Shown here: piece after piece, positions 24,922-36,772 of the stretch
How positions within the stretch are numbered: position 1 is the first letter of the stretch
How the letters are laid out: the number at the start of each line of letters is the position of its first letter
NCBI RefSeq assembly: GCF_034440735.1
Contig: NZ_CP140098.1
Span: 411,001-475,000, forward strand
Direction: 5' to 3'
DNA length: 64,000 bases
DNA from: Deinococcus sp. AB2017081
GTDB taxonomy: Bacteria > Deinococcota > Deinococci > Deinococcales > Deinococcaceae
Notes under the pieces: generated by a model
The model's database searches: none
What the model was told of the DNA's origin: nothing
What the model saw: only the letters and a program-made list of their open reading frames with translations
Translations under genes and position numbers: made by a program

Positions 24922-26171
24922 CCACCGTGGGCAGCGATCCGCCCGCGCTGCGGGCCCAGCCGGACTTCCTGAAGCTGTGGGGGAGCGAGACCGTCTCGCT
25001 GTTCGGTACAGCCATCACCACGCTGGCGCTGCCCCTGACGGCGGTCACGCGGCTGGACGCCACGCCCGCACAGATGGGCATGCTGGGCGCGGCGCAGTTC
25101 CTGCCCTTCCTGCTGCTGGCGCTGCCGCTGGGCGTGTGGGTCGACCGCCGGGCCCGCCGCCCCCTGATGATCGTGGCCAACGCCGGCCGCGCCGCGCTGC
25201 TGGCCGTGATCCCCCTCGGAGCGGCGGCGGGGTGGCTGCGTATGGACACGCTGTACCCGGTGGCCCTGATCGCCGGCACGCTGGACGTGCTGTTCCACCT
25301 GTCCTACTCGGCGTACCTGCCGGGGCTGGTCGGCACGGCCCGGCTCGTGCAGGGCAACAGTTCCCTGCAGGCCAGCGCGTCGGTCGCGGAGATCGCCGGG
25401 CCGGGGCTGGCCGGCGTGCTGATCGGCTGGCTGGGCGCACCGGGCGCCCTGCTGCTCGACGCCGCGTCATATGTGCTGGCCGCGCTGGGGATCTCGGCCA
25501 TCCGGCAGCGCGAGGTGGCCCCGGCGCGGGCCGGACATCCGGTTCACCTGCTCACCGAGGTGCGCGAGGGCCTGGGACTGGTCGTCCGCCACCCGATGCT
25601 GCGCGCCATGGTCATCGAGGCCGCGATCTTCAACGGAGCGATGCAGGCGCTGGGCACGCTGTTCGTGCTGTACGCCACGCGCGACCTGCACCTGAGTCCC
25701 GCGCAGCTGGGCCTGATCTTCGGGGCGGGCGGCGTGGGGGCACTGCTGGGATCGCTGCTCGCCGGGCCGCTCGCCGTCCGAGTGGGCTTCGGCCGGGCGC
25801 TGGTGCTGGCCGCCGCGCTGGCATGCGTCGCGCCGCTGCTCGTGCCCGCCATCCACGGAACCCCCGCCACCACCGTGCCACTGCTGATGCTCGCGTACGC
25901 CCTGGAGGGCGTGGGGGTGGCCGCGTCCTCGATCCACCACCTGAGCCTGCGCCAGGCGCTGACCCCGCCGGAACTGCTGGGCCGCATGAGCGCCAGCTAC
26001 CGCACCGTGACCTACGGCGTGCTGCCGCTGGGTGCGCTGCTGTTCGGCGTGCTGGGCCAGCACATGGGCCTGAACGCCGCGCTGTGGGTGGGCACCGCCA
26101 TGACCGCGACCGGGTGGCTGTGGGTACGCTTCTCGCCTGTGTGGACACTGCGGCAACTCCCGGAGGGCTGA
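24918..26171 (+). CDS. MFS transporter
   Basis: A 417-residue major facilitator with twelve hydrophobic segments. The loop 2-3 motif is present as GVWVDRRARRPLMIV (residues ~75-89), similar to enterobactin- and macrolide-efflux type (EntS/MefA) carriers. The start MTTVGSD lies on the 4-nt ATGA overlap with the short upstream frame, so initiation is probably by coupling. Substrate unknown. It is followed by an AraC-family gene whose target may be this or the next transporter. Confidence 0.86.
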   Translation: MTTVGSDPPALRAQPDFLKLWGSETVSLFGTAITTLALPLTAVTRLDATPAQMGMLGAAQFLPFLLLALPLGVWVDRRARRPLMIVANAGRAALLAVIPLGAAAGWLRMDTLYPVALIAGTLDVLFHLSYSAYLPGLVGTARLVQGNSSLQASASVAEIAGPGLAGVLIGWLGAPGALLLDAASYVLAALGISAIRQREVAPARAGHPVHLLTEVREGLGLVVRHPMLRAMVIEAAIFNGAMQALGTLFVLYATRDLHLSPAQLGLIFGAGGVGALLGSLLAGPLAVRVGFGRALVLAAALACVAPLLVPAIHGTPATTVPLLMLAYALEGVGVAASSIHHLSLRQALTPPELLGRMSASYRTVTYGVLPLGALLFGVLGQHMGLNAALWVGTAMTATGWLWVRFSPVWTLRQLPEG

Positions 26172-26255
26172 GCGGGGCGTGTCTTGCATTTTTACGACAG
26201 CGGCCCCGGCCATCCGGCGGAGGCGCGGTGCGGACGGGTCTGCCACAGTGGGGAC

Positions 26256-27104
26256 ATGAAGTCGCACCACGTGCTGCCCTCCTCACCGGAACTGCGGCAC
26301 CTGGTGCAGGCCTATCTGCTGATCGACGACGATGATCCGCAGGAGTCGCAGCGCGTCAGCCTGCCGGAACACACCGCCCACCTCATGTTCTTCGTCGGGC
26401 GCGGCTGGGAGATCGGGCCGGACGGCAGGGTCATGCCGATCGTACAGGCGTCGCTCAGCGGCCTGTCGCTGATTCCCACCCGGATGGTCTCGAGCGGCCC
26501 GATCCGGGCGGTGGGGGTCGAACTCTATCCCTGGGCGGCCCGGCAGCTGTTCGGCTGGAGCTACCCGGATCCCCCGCTCGACCTGCTGGGCGGCGCCGCA
26601 GGGCCACACGCCCAGCGAACCGCCCAGCAGGTCATGGCGGCCCTCACGAACCGCGACACCGAGACCGCCATCGGCTGTCTGCACGCCTGGCTGCTCCGCC
26701 TGGCCGCCGAGCGCGGCCGGGCCCCCGGCGTGGGCGTGCAGGCGGCCGTCCAGCTGTACCACAGCCATGGGCAGCGCCGCATGGTCGACCTGGCCGACAC
26801 GCTCAGGCTCAGCACCCGCACACTGGAACGACAGTTCCAGCAGGAGGTCGGGATCGGGGCCAAGACCCTGGCCCGGCTGATCCGGTTCGAACTCTCGAGT
26901 CTGCAACTGCGCCGGGCTCCAGATACACCCCTGGCGGCCCTGGCCTACGACATGGGTTTCTCGGATCAGGCGCATCTCACCCGCGAATTCCGCGCCCTGG
27001 CCGGCCTGACGCCTGGGGCCTTCGCCCGACTCAGCGAACAGCGGAACGAGCACGAGACTGTGGGCGCCGTGCTCGACGTGCGGATGCTGCCGCCGCTGAT
27101 CTGA
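26256..27104 (+). CDS. AraC-family transcriptional regulator
   Basis: A 282-residue regulator. The N-terminal ~150 residues form the effector part. The C-terminal ~100 carry two helix-turn-helices: [22 protein letters not shown] and [21 protein letters not shown], with the diagnostic final [15 protein letters not shown] box 6 nt before ATG 26256 indicates a leaderless start, shorter than the longest open frame. It is placed between two MFS genes on the same strand, so regulation of one or both is plausible. Confidence 0.88.
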   Translation: MKSHHVLPSSPELRHLVQAYLLIDDDDPQESQRVSLPEHTAHLMFFVGRGWEIGPDGRVMPIVQASLSGLSLIPTRMVSSGPIRAVGVELYPWAARQLFGWSYPDPPLDLLGGAAGPHAQRTAQQVMAALTNRDTETAIGCLHAWLLRLAAERGRAPGVGVQAAVQLYHSHGQRRMVDLADTLRLSTRTLERQFQQEVGIGAKTLARLIRFELSSLQLRRAPDTPLAALAYDMGFSDQAHLTREFRALAGLTPGAFARLSEQRNEHETVGAVLDVRMLPPLI

Positions 27105-27162
27105 GCGGCGGCTGTCGCATTTCTGCAATCACCGCGTCCGGGCTCCCGCCTACGCTGCCCGC

Positions 27163-28392
27163 ATGACCACGTCTCCTCCACCCCGTCCGCCGCTGCTCTT
27201 CCTGCTCACCACGGCGTTCCTGTTCTCCATCGGCATGTCGCTGGTCTTCCCGGTGCTGCCCTTCATCGTCACGCAGTACGTGCCCGAGGTCTCGCGGCAG
27301 GCCAGCGTGATCGGCTGGCTGGGCGCGGTGTTTGCCCTGCTGGCATTCCTGTCCGCGCCGGTCATGGGCGCCCTGAGCGACGCCTACGGCCGCCGGCCCG
27401 TGCTGATCCTCAGCCTGCTGGGATCGGCCCTCGGGTACGTGCTCTTTGGCGTGGGAGGCAGCCTGTGGATCCTGTTCCTGGGCCGCGCCATCGACGGCGC
27501 CACCGCCGGCGGCATGAGCGCCCTGTTCGGCTATCTGGCAGATGTCACGCCCGAGGAAGACCGTGGCAGGGTCTTCGGACAGATCGGCGCGGTGATCGGC
27601 GCGGGCTTCATCCTCGGGCCGGCCCTCGGCGGGGCACTGGCGCAGGTCAGTCTGTCCGCGCCCATGTTCGTCGCGGCGGCCGTGTGCATCCTGAACATGC
27701 TGTGGGGCACCTTCGTCCTGCCCGAGAGCCTGGCCCCCGGGCGCCGGCAGCGGCACTTCGACGCCGCACACCTGAATCCCCTGAGCAGCCTGCGCGCCGC
27801 CCTCGCCTTCCCCGCCGTGCGCCGGCTGGTCAGCGTTTCGGTGCTGTTCATGCTGCCCTTCACGATCATGCAGACCGTCCTGGCCCTGCTGGGCCGCGAC
27901 GCCCTGCACTGGGGCCCCACCCAGCTGGGCACCGTGTTCATGGTGGTCGGCGTGTGCGACATCATCGCGCAGGGCGGGCTGTTGCCGCTGCTGCTGCGCC
28001 GGTTCGGAGAGCGGGGGGTGGCGCAGCTGGGCCTGGCCGTGGGGGCCGTGGGCACCGCCGGCCTGGCCATGCTGACCCTGTGGCCGTCCGCTGCTCTGGT
28101 GTATGCCGCCACCATCTGTCTGGCAGTCGGCGAGGGGATCTTCACGGCCAGCGTGAACGCCCTGCTCTCGAACGCGGCCCCGGCCGATGCCCAGGGCCGG
28201 GTGCAGGGCGGAGCCCAGAGCTTCAGTTCGCTCGCCCAGGTGGCGGGACCGCTGGCGGCCGGGCCGCTGTACGCCCGGACAGGCGGCGTGGGCACCTTCG
28301 GCGCGAGCACGGGCCTGATCCTGCTGGCCCTGGGAGTGCTGGTCAGCCAGCGCGGGGCTGGCCAGACCGCGCCGGTCGCCGACACGGCCTGA
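27163..28392 (+). CDS. MFS transporter, TCR/Tet-like
   Basis: A 409-residue major facilitator related to the gene at 5904-7139. It has the loop 2-3 signature [15 protein letters not shown] (residues ~68-82) and the motif C block [10 protein letters not shown]. The start is the ATG at 27163, preceded by a TACGCT -10 box with a 6-nt spacer (leaderless). It lies 58 bp after the AraC regulator. Substrate unknown; the family exports drugs or metabolites. Confidence 0.9.
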   Translation: MTTSPPPRPPLLFLLTTAFLFSIGMSLVFPVLPFIVTQYVPEVSRQASVIGWLGAVFALLAFLSAPVMGALSDAYGRRPVLILSLLGSALGYVLFGVGGSLWILFLGRAIDGATAGGMSALFGYLADVTPEEDRGRVFGQIGAVIGAGFILGPALGGALAQVSLSAPMFVAAAVCILNMLWGTFVLPESLAPGRRQRHFDAAHLNPLSSLRAALAFPAVRRLVSVSVLFMLPFTIMQTVLALLGRDALHWGPTQLGTVFMVVGVCDIIAQGGLLPLLLRRFGERGVAQLGLAVGAVGTAGLAMLTLWPSAALVYAATICLAVGEGIFTASVNALLSNAAPADAQGRVQGGAQSFSSLAQVAGPLAAGPLYARTGGVGTFGASTGLILLALGVLVSQRGAGQTAPVADTA

Positions 28393-28465
28393 GCGGTGTG
28401 ACGGGGATGCCAGCGCCCGGAGCAACACGGCCGGGCGCGGGCGTGCCGTGTCCTACACTGCCCCC

Positions 28466-29020
28466 ATGACCCGCGTTCTGGTACCGTTCCTGTTGCTGGG
28501 CCAGACCGGCGCGGCCCCTGCAGACCTCCTGCCCCGGCTGTACGCCGACGGCGTGTTCCGCGGCGCCACGCCGCGGCCGGCGGCCGAGCTGCCGCGCGGC
28601 GCCCAGGGTGTGCAGCTGATCCCGGGTGGCTACGGGGGCGAGTGGTTCCTGACCCTGGGTGGCCCGAAGGCGGCGGTCGGGGCGCAGCTGACATACGTGG
28701 GCAGCGTGGCGGGCCTCTCGCAGAACACTGCGCCCGTCGCGAAACTGTCGGGCCGGATGGGCGCCACCGTGGCATCGGCATGTTTCGCGGTGGGCACCGA
28801 CCAGCTGAGCGCCCTGCGGGCGTTCATCGAGGACAGGGTGCGTGCCGGGAGCAGCGCCGACGTGAACAGCGAACGCCGGTTCGGGACGGTGCGCGTGCAG
28901 GTGCTCTCGAAGCACGCCGCCGCCACCGACACGCAGCCCGCCGGCCACGCCGAGGTGGATGTGATCCTGACCCGCCTGGGCGCCCCAGGGAGCGGCGCGG
29001 CTCCCGCGTGCCGGATCTGA
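28466..29020 (+). CDS. Secreted protein of unknown function
   Basis: A 184-residue protein. The short hydrophobic N-terminus (VLVPFLLLGQTGAAPA) is a probable signal peptide. The mature part is Gly/Ala-rich, with cysteines near residue 112 and close to the C-terminus. No domain is recognised. The ATG at 28466 is supported by TACACT with a 6-nt spacer (leaderless). Confidence 0.6.
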   Translation: MTRVLVPFLLLGQTGAAPADLLPRLYADGVFRGATPRPAAELPRGAQGVQLIPGGYGGEWFLTLGGPKAAVGAQLTYVGSVAGLSQNTAPVAKLSGRMGATVASACFAVGTDQLSALRAFIEDRVRAGSSADVNSERRFGTVRVQVLSKHAAATDTQPAGHAEVDVILTRLGAPGSGAAPACRI

Positions 29021-29190
29021 TCACGCGGGCTGCTCGGACAGCACCACCAGTGTCCACACCACTGCAGCCAGCAGCACGGCGGCATTCAGCGCGAACACGC
29101 TCAGGGTCATGCCCAGGCTGGCGCTGGTGAGCAGCACGCTGAAGATCCGGCCCAGGACGTCCTGCGGCACCCTGCGCTGGATCAGTGGGG
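29021..29190 (-). pseudogene. C-terminal remnant of an MFS transporter
   Basis: The minus-strand frame ending at 29021 has a typical MFS tail: PLIQRRVPQDVLGRIFSVL and LGMTLSVFALNAAVLLAAVVW, the last two membrane helices. Upstream of 29190 the frame turns into unrelated low-complexity sequence, and no N-terminal MFS part is visible in any frame. I read it as a decayed gene fragment. It touches the stop of the 28466 gene. Confidence 0.55.
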
Positions 29191-29604
29191 TGTGGACGAG
29201 CCCGCTGCCGTGGCCCGCCGCAGGGGCAGGCGGGAGCGGCAGCCGACCTGCAGTGCCCTGACCATCCTCGGGCCGCAGACCGGCCGCCGCAGCGGCCTGT
29301 GGGTCACCGCACGCGACCTGAGGATGGGCGACGCTGCCGGCCCTGCCGCCCACCTGTGGCGGGGCGATGAGCCCGTCCTGCCGAACATCGGCACGATGCG
29401 CCTGAGCCGCCAGTGGGCCTGCAAATTCAGACGCCGCCTGATCTGCCTGTTCCGGGAATTCGAGGGTGACGACATCCCGGGCGGGACGTCCTCCAGCATG
29501 GCCCTGATGTTCGTCCGGAGCGCGGTGGACTGACGGCTGTCGCAGGGTGCCTGCCTGCACCCGGGTCACGGTCTGGCGGCCTCTCCCCTGCCAGAATGCC
29601 CCCC
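29191..29604. other. Gap without a supported gene
   Basis: Between the MFS remnant and the YpdA gene, 414 bp hold open frames on both strands with no recognisable protein, and no clear ribosome site or hairpin. A plus-strand frame (29192-29533, 113 residues, basic) has a start but no family match. It may be debris of the lost transporter or its neighbour. A -10 box for the next gene lies at 29592-29597. Confidence 0.4.
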
Positions 29605-30606
<1,002 letters not shown>

Positions 30607-30657
30607 GCGGCGCCTCGGCTCACCGCAGTGGGAAGACCGCGTGAAATACTCGCGGGC

Positions 30658-32046
30658 ATGACGTTCAGACCGCTGCTGGCCCTGAGCCTGGGCCTGTTCC
30701 TGTGCACCGGGGCCGCGCAGGGCCAGGATCCCGTGATCCCTGCCCTGCCCCCGGTGGCGACCCCGACGCCCCCCCAGGAGCCGCCAGCCGAACCACCGAC
30801 GGCTGAACCCCCGACGGAGCCCGTCACGGAGCCGCCGGCACCCACGCCGCCTGAACTGCCTCCCGTGGCCGTCCCCACGCCACCAGCACCGGCCCCGCTG
30901 GAACCTGTGCCCGCGCCACAGCCACCGGTGCCACAGGTTCAGGCCAGGCCGGCCATCAGTCAGGCCCCGCTGCTGATCACGGTCGAGACGACATGGCCAG
31001 CGCTGATCGGTGGGAAGGCGGGCACCGTACCGTTCTCGCGCACGCTGACCATTCCCGGAGCGCGGGCCGCCCAGCTCCGGGAACGCGGCAAGATCACCGA
31101 GAGCCTGGAGGCCGACCTGAAGGCCTTCATGGCGTCGCTGCCCATCACACCGCAGGATGCCCGCTTCGAGGAACAGTGGGACGGCTGGGCCGTCGTGCAG
31201 AAAAATGGCCTGACCATCGATCTGGACGCCACCCGGCGCAACGTCCTGGCGGCACTGACCGCACCGAACGGCGTGAAGGCGGCGGTGGTCGTGGCCGGCC
31301 AGAAGGCTCCGGGCCGGACGCTGGAGTACTTCCGGTCACGGGGCCTGACCGCGCATCTCAGCGGCGGCGAGACGAACTACTACGGCAGCAGCCCGGCCCG
31401 GGTGACGAACATCCATGTGGGCGCCCGTCATTTCAACGACCGCCTGGTGGACACGTCCATGGTCTCGTTCAATGAGATGGTCGGCCCGATCACCGTGAAG
31501 ACGGGGTTCGTGACGGGGCTGGTGATCGCCGGCGAACGCACCGCCGACGGCGTGGGCGGCGGCATCTGCCAGGTCAGTACCACGGTGTTCCGGGCGCTGT
31601 ACGGCGCCGGCCTGCCGATCGTGCAGCGGCAGAACCACTCGTATCAGGTGCACTACTACGATCCGCAGGGACTGGACGCCACCATCTACCAGCCCAGCCT
31701 GGATCTGAAGTTCCGCAATGACACGGGCGGTGCGCTGTGGTTCCAGACCGGCTGGGATGACACGACCTCCAGTCTGCGCGTGGACGTCTTCGGTCGGCCG
31801 CGCGACTTCACCGTGGAACTGGGCAAGCCCCGCACCCTGAAGTCGACGCCTTCGCCCGCCGACCGGCTGATTCCCGACAGCTCACTGGCGGCCGGACAGC
31901 GCCGGCAGGTGGACTGGGCGGCTCCCGGCGCGGTGATCGAGGTCACACGGTCGTTCGTCCGGGGGGGCAAGACCTTCAGGCAGGACGTGCTGCGCTCGAC
32001 CTACCGTCCGTGGCCGAACATCTATCTGGTGGGCACCCGGCGCTGA
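30658..32046 (+). CDS. VanW-family secreted/surface protein
   Basis: A 462-residue exported protein. A signal peptide ([18 protein letters not shown]) is followed by a ~80-residue Pro/Glu/Thr-rich region that could span the wall or a spacer. The conserved VanW core reads [16 protein letters not shown]-like [19 protein letters not shown] and NHSYQVHYY; a G5-like domain follows. VanW proteins occur beside vancomycin-resistance genes in some bacteria but their role is unknown. AATACT with a 7-nt spacer precedes ATG 30658. A strong hairpin follows the stop. Confidence 0.85.
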   Translation: MTFRPLLALSLGLFLCTGAAQGQDPVIPALPPVATPTPPQEPPAEPPTAEPPTEPVTEPPAPTPPELPPVAVPTPPAPAPLEPVPAPQPPVPQVQARPAISQAPLLITVETTWPALIGGKAGTVPFSRTLTIPGARAAQLRERGKITESLEADLKAFMASLPITPQDARFEEQWDGWAVVQKNGLTIDLDATRRNVLAALTAPNGVKAAVVVAGQKAPGRTLEYFRSRGLTAHLSGGETNYYGSSPARVTNIHVGARHFNDRLVDTSMVSFNEMVGPITVKTGFVTGLVIAGERTADGVGGGICQVSTTVFRALYGAGLPIVQRQNHSYQVHYYDPQGLDATIYQPSLDLKFRNDTGGALWFQTGWDDTTSSLRVDVFGRPRDFTVELGKPRTLKSTPSPADRLIPDSSLAAGQRRQVDWAAPGAVIEVTRSFVRGGKTFRQDVLRSTYRPWPNIYLVGTRR

Positions 32047-32062
32047 CGGCCGCATACCTGGA

Positions 32063-32088
32063 GGGGAGAGACCTGCGGGCCTCTCCCC
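32063..32088. terminator. Hairpin terminator between vanW and parB
   Basis: An 8-bp stem (GGGGAGAG with CTCTCCCC, 10-nt loop) is followed on the plus strand by TGTTCTGTT. It lies between two convergent genes and is likely to end the vanW mRNA. Confidence 0.6.
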
Positions 32089-32118
32089 TGTTCTGTTGCC
32101 GCACCTGTCTGTCTCCCG

Positions 32119-32958
32119 CTACTCCGCGCTGTAGCCCAGCAGTTCCAGGATCCGGTCAAGTTCCTCACGGCTGGCGTAGTTGAGTTCCACACGGCCCTTG
32201 TCGCTGCCGGTGATCTTCACGCGGGTGCCGGTGCGGCGGCTCAGATCCAGCTCGACCTGGCGGTACGCACGCGGCGGATTCACCTTGACCGGCACCGGCG
32301 CTTTCGCCTCCCGCCGCAGTCCCTCGGACTCGCGGACATTCAGGTTGCGCGCCCGGATCTGCTCCAGGGCCCACAGCCGGTCTCCCTCCGGCTGGGCCAG
32401 AATGGCGCGGGCGTGACCGGCACTGATGTCCCCGGCCTCCAGGGCCCCCAGCGCCGGAGCCGGCAGCGTGAGCAGCCGCAGGGCGTTGGCCACGGTGCTG
32501 CGGCCCTTGCCGACGGCCTGCGCCACCCCCTCCTGGTTCAGCCCATGGTCGATCAGGGCCTGATAGGCCCGCGCCTCTTCCAGCGGCCCCAGATCCTCGC
32601 GCTGGAGGTTCTCGACGATGGCGATCTCCAGGGCATCCCGGTCACCCAGATCGCGGATGATCACCGGCAGCTGGGTCAGCCCGGCCAGCTGGCTGGCCCG
32701 CCAGCGCCGCTCGCCGGCCACGATCTCGAAGGCGTCGCCGCGCGGACGCACCAGCAGGGGCTGCAGCACCCCCTTCTCGCGGATGCTCTGGGCGAGTTCG
32801 GCGAGCGCCTCGGGCTGGAAGACCTGCCGGGGCTGGTACGCCGCCTGCACGATGCGGTCGATGTTCAGCGTCTGCACCTGCGGGCCGCCCGGCGCGTCCG
32901 CCGCAGGCCGGGCGAGCAGCGCGTCCAGACCGCGCCCCAGACTAGATTTTTTCGACAC
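32119..32958 (-). CDS. parB: Chromosome-partitioning protein ParB
   Basis: ParB binds parS and, as a CTPase, spreads around it to load SMC and drive origin segregation with ParA. The 279-residue protein has the ParB/Srx core ([32 protein letters not shown]) and the helix-turn-helix with [20 protein letters not shown] sequence ([20 protein letters not shown]). The GTG at 32958 gives [16 protein letters not shown], the standard ParB start, and overlaps the parA stop by 17 bp. The two parS-like repeats lie 1.8 kb upstream. Confidence 0.94.
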   Translation of the reverse strand: MSKKSSLGRGLDALLARPAADAPGGPQVQTLNIDRIVQAAYQPRQVFQPEALAELAQSIREKGVLQPLLVRPRGDAFEIVAGERRWRASQLAGLTQLPVIIRDLGDRDALEIAIVENLQREDLGPLEEARAYQALIDHGLNQEGVAQAVGKGRSTVANALRLLTLPAPALGALEAGDISAGHARAILAQPEGDRLWALEQIRARNLNVRESEGLRREAKAPVPVKVNPPRAYRQVELDLSRRTGTRVKITGSDKGRVELNYASREELDRILELLGYSAE

Positions 32959-33691
32959 GCTGCAGCACCTCCTCGGCCAGCCGCTTGTACGACGCCGCCC
33001 CGCTGGACAGAGGCGCGAAGGCATTGATGGGCTTGGCGTAGCTGGGGGCCTCGGAGAGGCGCACGTTGCGCGGCACGACCGACCAGAACACCAGCTCGCC
33101 GAAGTGCTGACGCACCATCGTCTCGACCTCCTGCGACAGGTTGGTGCGGCCGTCGAACATGGTCAGCACCACACCCAGCACCTTCAGGCGGGGATTGAGG
33201 CCGCCCTGCACGCGCGTCACGGTCTCCATCAGTCCGGCGAGGCCCTCCAGTGCGTAATACTCGGCTTGCAGTGGGATCAGCAGGGCGTCGGCGGCCGCCA
33301 GCACATTGACGGTGAGCGGTCCCAGGCTAGGAGGCGCGTCGATCATCACGAGGTCGTAGCCCTGCACGCTGGCCAGCAGTCGCCCCAGGGCATCCGGGTC
33401 GTCCGCCAGTTCCACACCGGCCCCGGCCAGATCGGGGGTCGAGGGCAGCACGTCCAGACCACTCTGAGCGGTTCCACGGGTGAACTCCTTGACTCTGGAC
33501 GGATCTCCCAGCGCCTCGTACAGGCCGTGCTCCGCGCCGCGCAGGCCCAGCCCGCTGGTCGCATTCCCCTGGGGATCCATATCGAGCAGGAGCACCCGTC
33601 GGCCTCCGGCCGCCAGATAGGCGGCAAGGTTCACAGCCGTGGTCGTCTTGCCCACGCCACCTTTCTGGTTCACGATTCCGAGTGCTTTCAA
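32942..33691 (-). CDS. parA: Chromosome-partitioning ATPase ParA/Soj
   Basis: ParA is the Walker-type ATPase that moves ParB-parS complexes and may adjust DnaA activity. The 249-residue protein begins [21 protein letters not shown], with the deviant Walker A KGGVGKTT at residues ~11-18, and has [11 protein letters not shown] and [11 protein letters not shown]. The only reasonable start is TTG at 33691, since the frame upstream has no GTG or ATG near this point and lacks family similarity. It is 10 bp after rsmG in the same operon. Confidence 0.93.
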   Translation of the reverse strand: MKALGIVNQKGGVGKTTTAVNLAAYLAAGGRRVLLLDMDPQGNATSGLGLRGAEHGLYEALGDPSRVKEFTRGTAQSGLDVLPSTPDLAGAGVELADDPDALGRLLASVQGYDLVMIDAPPSLGPLTVNVLAAADALLIPLQAEYYALEGLAGLMETVTRVQGGLNPRLKVLGVVLTMFDGRTNLSQEVETMVRQHFGELVFWSVVPRNVRLSEAPSYAKPINAFAPLSSGAASYKRLAEEVLQRVEKI

Positions 33692-33701
33692 GGAGTCACC
33701 G

Positions 33702-34439
33702 TCACTTCGCCGTCCAGAATAACGGCTGCCGGGCCGGCACACCCTCACGCCTGGGGTAGGTGCGGGGCGTCGGACGGGTCTTCTCCACCACGATCAACGA
33801 CCGGGCGTCGCCCAGCAGCGGCAGCTCGAACGGCTCCGCGGCGATGATCTCTCCGCCCACCTCGGCCGCGGCCCGGCGTCCTGCCGCCAGCTCTTCCTCG
33901 CCGATGGCCCCCTTCTGCGCCACCAGTCGGCCTCCGGATCGCAGCAGCGGCAGGGCCAGCTCGACCAGCACCGGCAGCGCAGCGACCGCGCGGACGACGA
34001 CCCGGTCGTAGCGGCCACGATTGTTGGGATCGCGTCCCAGCGTCTCGGCCCGGCCGACCACCGGCTGCACCTGAGGCAGCGCGAGCTGCGTCGCGGCGTC
34101 GCGGACAAAGTCGATCTTCTTGCGGATCGAGTCCAGAGGTGTCAGCTGGAGCGCTGGCCTCAGCACGGCCAGTGGCAGGGCGGGGAACCCGGCACCGGTG
34201 CCCACGTCGATCACGGTCAGGTCACCGTCGAGGTGCGCTCCCCGCAGGCAGCAGGCCGAATCGATGAAGTGTTTGAGGACGATGTCGCGCTCGGTCTTCA
34301 GCGCGGTGAGATTCACGTGTGCATTGCGTTCGACAAGCAGGCTGTGGAGCTGACCGAACTGCTGCACCTGGTGCTCGCCCGGAACGATTGAGAGCGCACC
34401 GAGTCCATCCCGCAGGAGCTGTTCACCTTCGGGCGTCAC
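33702..34439 (-). CDS. rsmG: 16S rRNA (guanine527-N7)-methyltransferase RsmG
   Basis: RsmG (GidB) methylates G527 of 16S rRNA. The 245-residue protein has the SAM-binding motif [15 protein letters not shown] and the family block [20 protein letters not shown]. The GTG at 34439 was chosen: it overlaps the stop of the upstream LAGLIDADG-like gene by 4 bp (GTGA), implying coupling. The ORF reading beyond it (to 34562) is in a different family-free region. Its C-terminus ends 10 bp before the parA start. Confidence 0.92.
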   Translation of the reverse strand: MTPEGEQLLRDGLGALSIVPGEHQVQQFGQLHSLLVERNAHVNLTALKTERDIVLKHFIDSACCLRGAHLDGDLTVIDVGTGAGFPALPLAVLRPALQLTPLDSIRKKIDFVRDAATQLALPQVQPVVGRAETLGRDPNNRGRYDRVVVRAVAALPVLVELALPLLRSGGRLVAQKGAIGEEELAAGRRAAAEVGGEIIAAEPFELPLLGDARSLIVVEKTRPTPRTYPRREGVPARQPLFWTAK

Positions 34440-34756
34440 AGCTGGTACCGCGCCTTCATATCGCTGTAGCGCTCGTAGACGTGTGCATCGATGCGCTCCA
34501 GCGGCAGGGCGTCCAGCATCGGTACCAGGGTCTCCCGCAACAGAGCCCCCCGCACCATCCACTGGAAATAGGAGCGCCCGCCGTGCTGATAGGGCCCGTA
34601 CAGCTTCGAGCCGGGCACCAGCTCCACCAGCGTGCGGAACAGCGCCTCGTGCCGGGTGTGCATCCGCACTGTGACCTGCGGCTGCCGTCCATCACCGCCA
34701 AAGTGCCCCTCTCCGATCAGGACACCGAGCACCAGTCCCTGGTCAAATGCCTCCAT
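34436..34756 (-). CDS. LAGLIDADG-like small protein between mnmG and rsmG
   Basis: A 106-residue protein. Its N-terminal block [15 protein letters not shown] (residues ~7-21) resembles one LAGLIDADG homing-endonuclease motif (LxGxxxGEGxF), followed by a beta-rich middle ([22 protein letters not shown]) and helical tail. It has one motif and no inserted element, so it resembles the DNA-binding/domesticated members rather than an active nuclease. The ATG at 34756 has a ribosome site (GGGAGGA), and the stop overlaps rsmG by 4 bp. Function unknown. Confidence 0.7.
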   Translation of the reverse strand: MEAFDQGLVLGVLIGEGHFGGDGRQPQVTVRMHTRHEALFRTLVELVPGSKLYGPYQHGGRSYFQWMVRGALLRETLVPMLDALPLERIDAHVYERYSDMKARYQL

Positions 34757-34769
34757 GTCCGTTCCTCCC

Positions 34770-34862
34770 TGTGTTTCACCGTCAAGTTTCCCGTGAAACA
34801 TCCAGGGCGTCAAGCGCTCAACCGTACAGCTGTGTTTCACCGTCAAGTTTCCCGTGAAACAT
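34770..34862. repeat. Two 32-bp direct repeats carrying parS-like sites
   Basis: Identical 32-bp copies lie at 34770-34801 and 34831-34862 (61-bp period). Each contains TGTTTCAC and a terminal AGTTTCCCGTGAAACA, which differs at two positions from the canonical parS palindrome TGTTTCACGTGAAACA. Copy 2 lies at the end of mnmG and encodes its final DVSRET residues. The parAB genes downstream support a role as ParB nucleation sites. Confidence 0.7.
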
Positions 34863-36648
34863 CGCGGCGTTTCAGATGCACCAGCAGCGCACTCACATCG
34901 GCGTGCCGGACACCGGGCACCCGAGCGGCCTGCGCCAGGGTGACTGGGGCATGCCGCTGCAGCTTCTCGCGGGCCTCCAGGGACAGGCCCGCCACCTCGG
35001 CGTAGGCGACTCCCTCGAGGGCCAGATGCTGGGCGCGCTGCTCCGCCTCCAGCTGGTGTGCAGCCCGGCGGATGTATCCCTCGTATTTCACGCGGATCTC
35101 GACCGCCTCGCGCTCGGCGGCGTCCAGTGCCGGCAGCTGAATGCCCAGTGCCTCCACGTCGTCCAGGGTGAATTCGGGACGCCGCAGCCACGCATCGCCG
35201 GTCTGCCCTCCGGCGCGTTGACGGGCCAGCGCGGCCACCCCCTCCGCCACCCGGTGGTACTTCGCCGCGATCCGTTCCCCGGCGGCGGCAGTCACCAGCC
35301 CAAGCTGGACACCGAGCTGTCCCAGCCGCTCGTCAGCGTTGTCCTGACGGCACAGCAGTCGGTGCTCCACACGGCTGGTCATCATGCGGTACGGCTCGTC
35401 GCTTCCACGGAACACCAGATCATCGAGCATCACGCCCAGGTAGCCGCTCGCCCGGCTGAACTCGTGGAGCGGCAGGTCAAGGGCGCGGCGGGCCGCCGAC
35501 AGGCCGGCCACCAGACCCTGCGCCGCCGCCTCCTCGTACCCGCTCGTGCCGTTGATCTGACCGGCGGTGAACACACCGGCCATCCGGCGCGATTCGAGCT
35601 GCACGGTGAGCTCGGTCGAGTCCACGACGTCATATTCCACGGCGTAGGCGTAGCGCTGGATCACTGCCGATTCGAAGCCCGGCAGGGTGCGCACCAGCTG
35701 ATCCTGCAGGTGGGGGGGCAGGGACGAGCTGAACCCCTGGAGATAGACCTCACTGGTCTGGACACCATCCGGTTCCACGAACAGCAGGTGCCGGTCATGG
35801 TGGGCGAACCGCACGACCTTGTCCTCGATACTGGGGCAGTAGCGCGGGCCGCGACCCTCGATATCGCCGGCGTACATCGGGGATTCGTGCAGGTTGTCCT
35901 GAATCAGCTGGTGCGTCTGAGCCGTGGTGTGGGTCTGCCACGTGGGGGACTCGCCTGCCCGGGGTCCCGGCTGGCCCGTAAACCCGCGCGGTGCTGGATC
36001 CGCCGGGATCTCCAGCAGCGCCGCGAAGTCCACCGAATCCGCCCGGACGCGGGGCGGCGTGCCGGTCTTATACCGCTTGAGGACATGCCCGCCCCGCAGC
36101 AGGGGAGAGGACAGAAAACGCGAGGGCGGCTCGCCCTGACGACCTTCGGGACGTGACTGGCGGCCATACCACGTCACTCCGCGCATGAAGGTGCCAGCGG
36201 CGATCACCACACTCCGGGTTCGGAACCGCCGCCCATCCGACGTGACCACGACCCATCCTCCGTCGCCGTCCCCCTCCAGATCGGCCGCCTCGCCACGCAG
36301 GATCTCCAACGTAGGGTGACCCAGGATGACATCCTGGGCGTACTCGGCGTAGGCGTCCCGCTCGTTCTGCACCCGCAGGGACTGCACCGCCGGCCCCTTG
36401 CTGGCATTGAGCACGCGGGTGTGGATCGCGGTGGCATCCGCCAGCTGACCCATCAGGCCGCCGAGCGCGTGCACCTCGAAGACCAGCTGGCTCTTGCCGG
36501 GCCCCCCGACCGCCGGATTGCACGGCATCCGGCCCACCGTGGCCGGGTTGCCGACCAGGAGCGCGGTTCGGCACAGCTTCGCGGCCGCCCACGCGGCTTC
36601 CAGGCCAGCGTGGCCCCCTCCGATCACCAGCACGTCCCAGTCCGTCAT
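34843..36648 (-). CDS. mnmG: tRNA uridine 5-carboxymethylaminomethyl modification enzyme MnmG
   Basis: MnmG (GidA), with MnmE, builds cmnm5U at wobble U34 of certain tRNAs, using FAD, NADH and methylene-THF. The 601-residue protein has the FAD motif [16 protein letters not shown] at the start, [16 protein letters not shown], and [16 protein letters not shown]. The C-terminal residues DVSRET are coded by a parS-like sequence, a feature seen in other gid genes near origins. A TACACT box lies 11 nt before the ATG. It leads the mnmG, LAGLIDADG-like, rsmG, parA, parB run. Confidence 0.95.
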   Translation of the reverse strand: MTDWDVLVIGGGHAGLEAAWAAAKLCRTALLVGNPATVGRMPCNPAVGGPGKSQLVFEVHALGGLMGQLADATAIHTRVLNASKGPAVQSLRVQNERDAYAEYAQDVILGHPTLEILRGEAADLEGDGDGGWVVVTSDGRRFRTRSVVIAAGTFMRGVTWYGRQSRPEGRQGEPPSRFLSSPLLRGGHVLKRYKTGTPPRVRADSVDFAALLEIPADPAPRGFTGQPGPRAGESPTWQTHTTAQTHQLIQDNLHESPMYAGDIEGRGPRYCPSIEDKVVRFAHHDRHLLFVEPDGVQTSEVYLQGFSSSLPPHLQDQLVRTLPGFESAVIQRYAYAVEYDVVDSTELTVQLESRRMAGVFTAGQINGTSGYEEAAAQGLVAGLSAARRALDLPLHEFSRASGYLGVMLDDLVFRGSDEPYRMMTSRVEHRLLCRQDNADERLGQLGVQLGLVTAAAGERIAAKYHRVAEGVAALARQRAGGQTGDAWLRRPEFTLDDVEALGIQLPALDAAEREAVEIRVKYEGYIRRAAHQLEAEQRAQHLALEGVAYAEVAGLSLEAREKLQRHAPVTLAQAARVPGVRHADVSALLVHLKRRDVSRET

Positions 36649-36772
36649 CTCAGCCGGCCAGTGTACCGGTCTTGACCGCCACCAACGGTGACGTGGCGCG
36701 TCCGGTGTGCTCCTGCGGGTGTGTCTGGAATGGTCGGACGACCTGGAGCCCGGTGTGGGCCAGACAGAGCCG

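Noticed and set aside
34770..34862. CRISPR-like pair of 32-bp repeats
   Set aside because: Only two copies, no cas genes, and the repeats carry parS-like palindromes that fit ParB binding.
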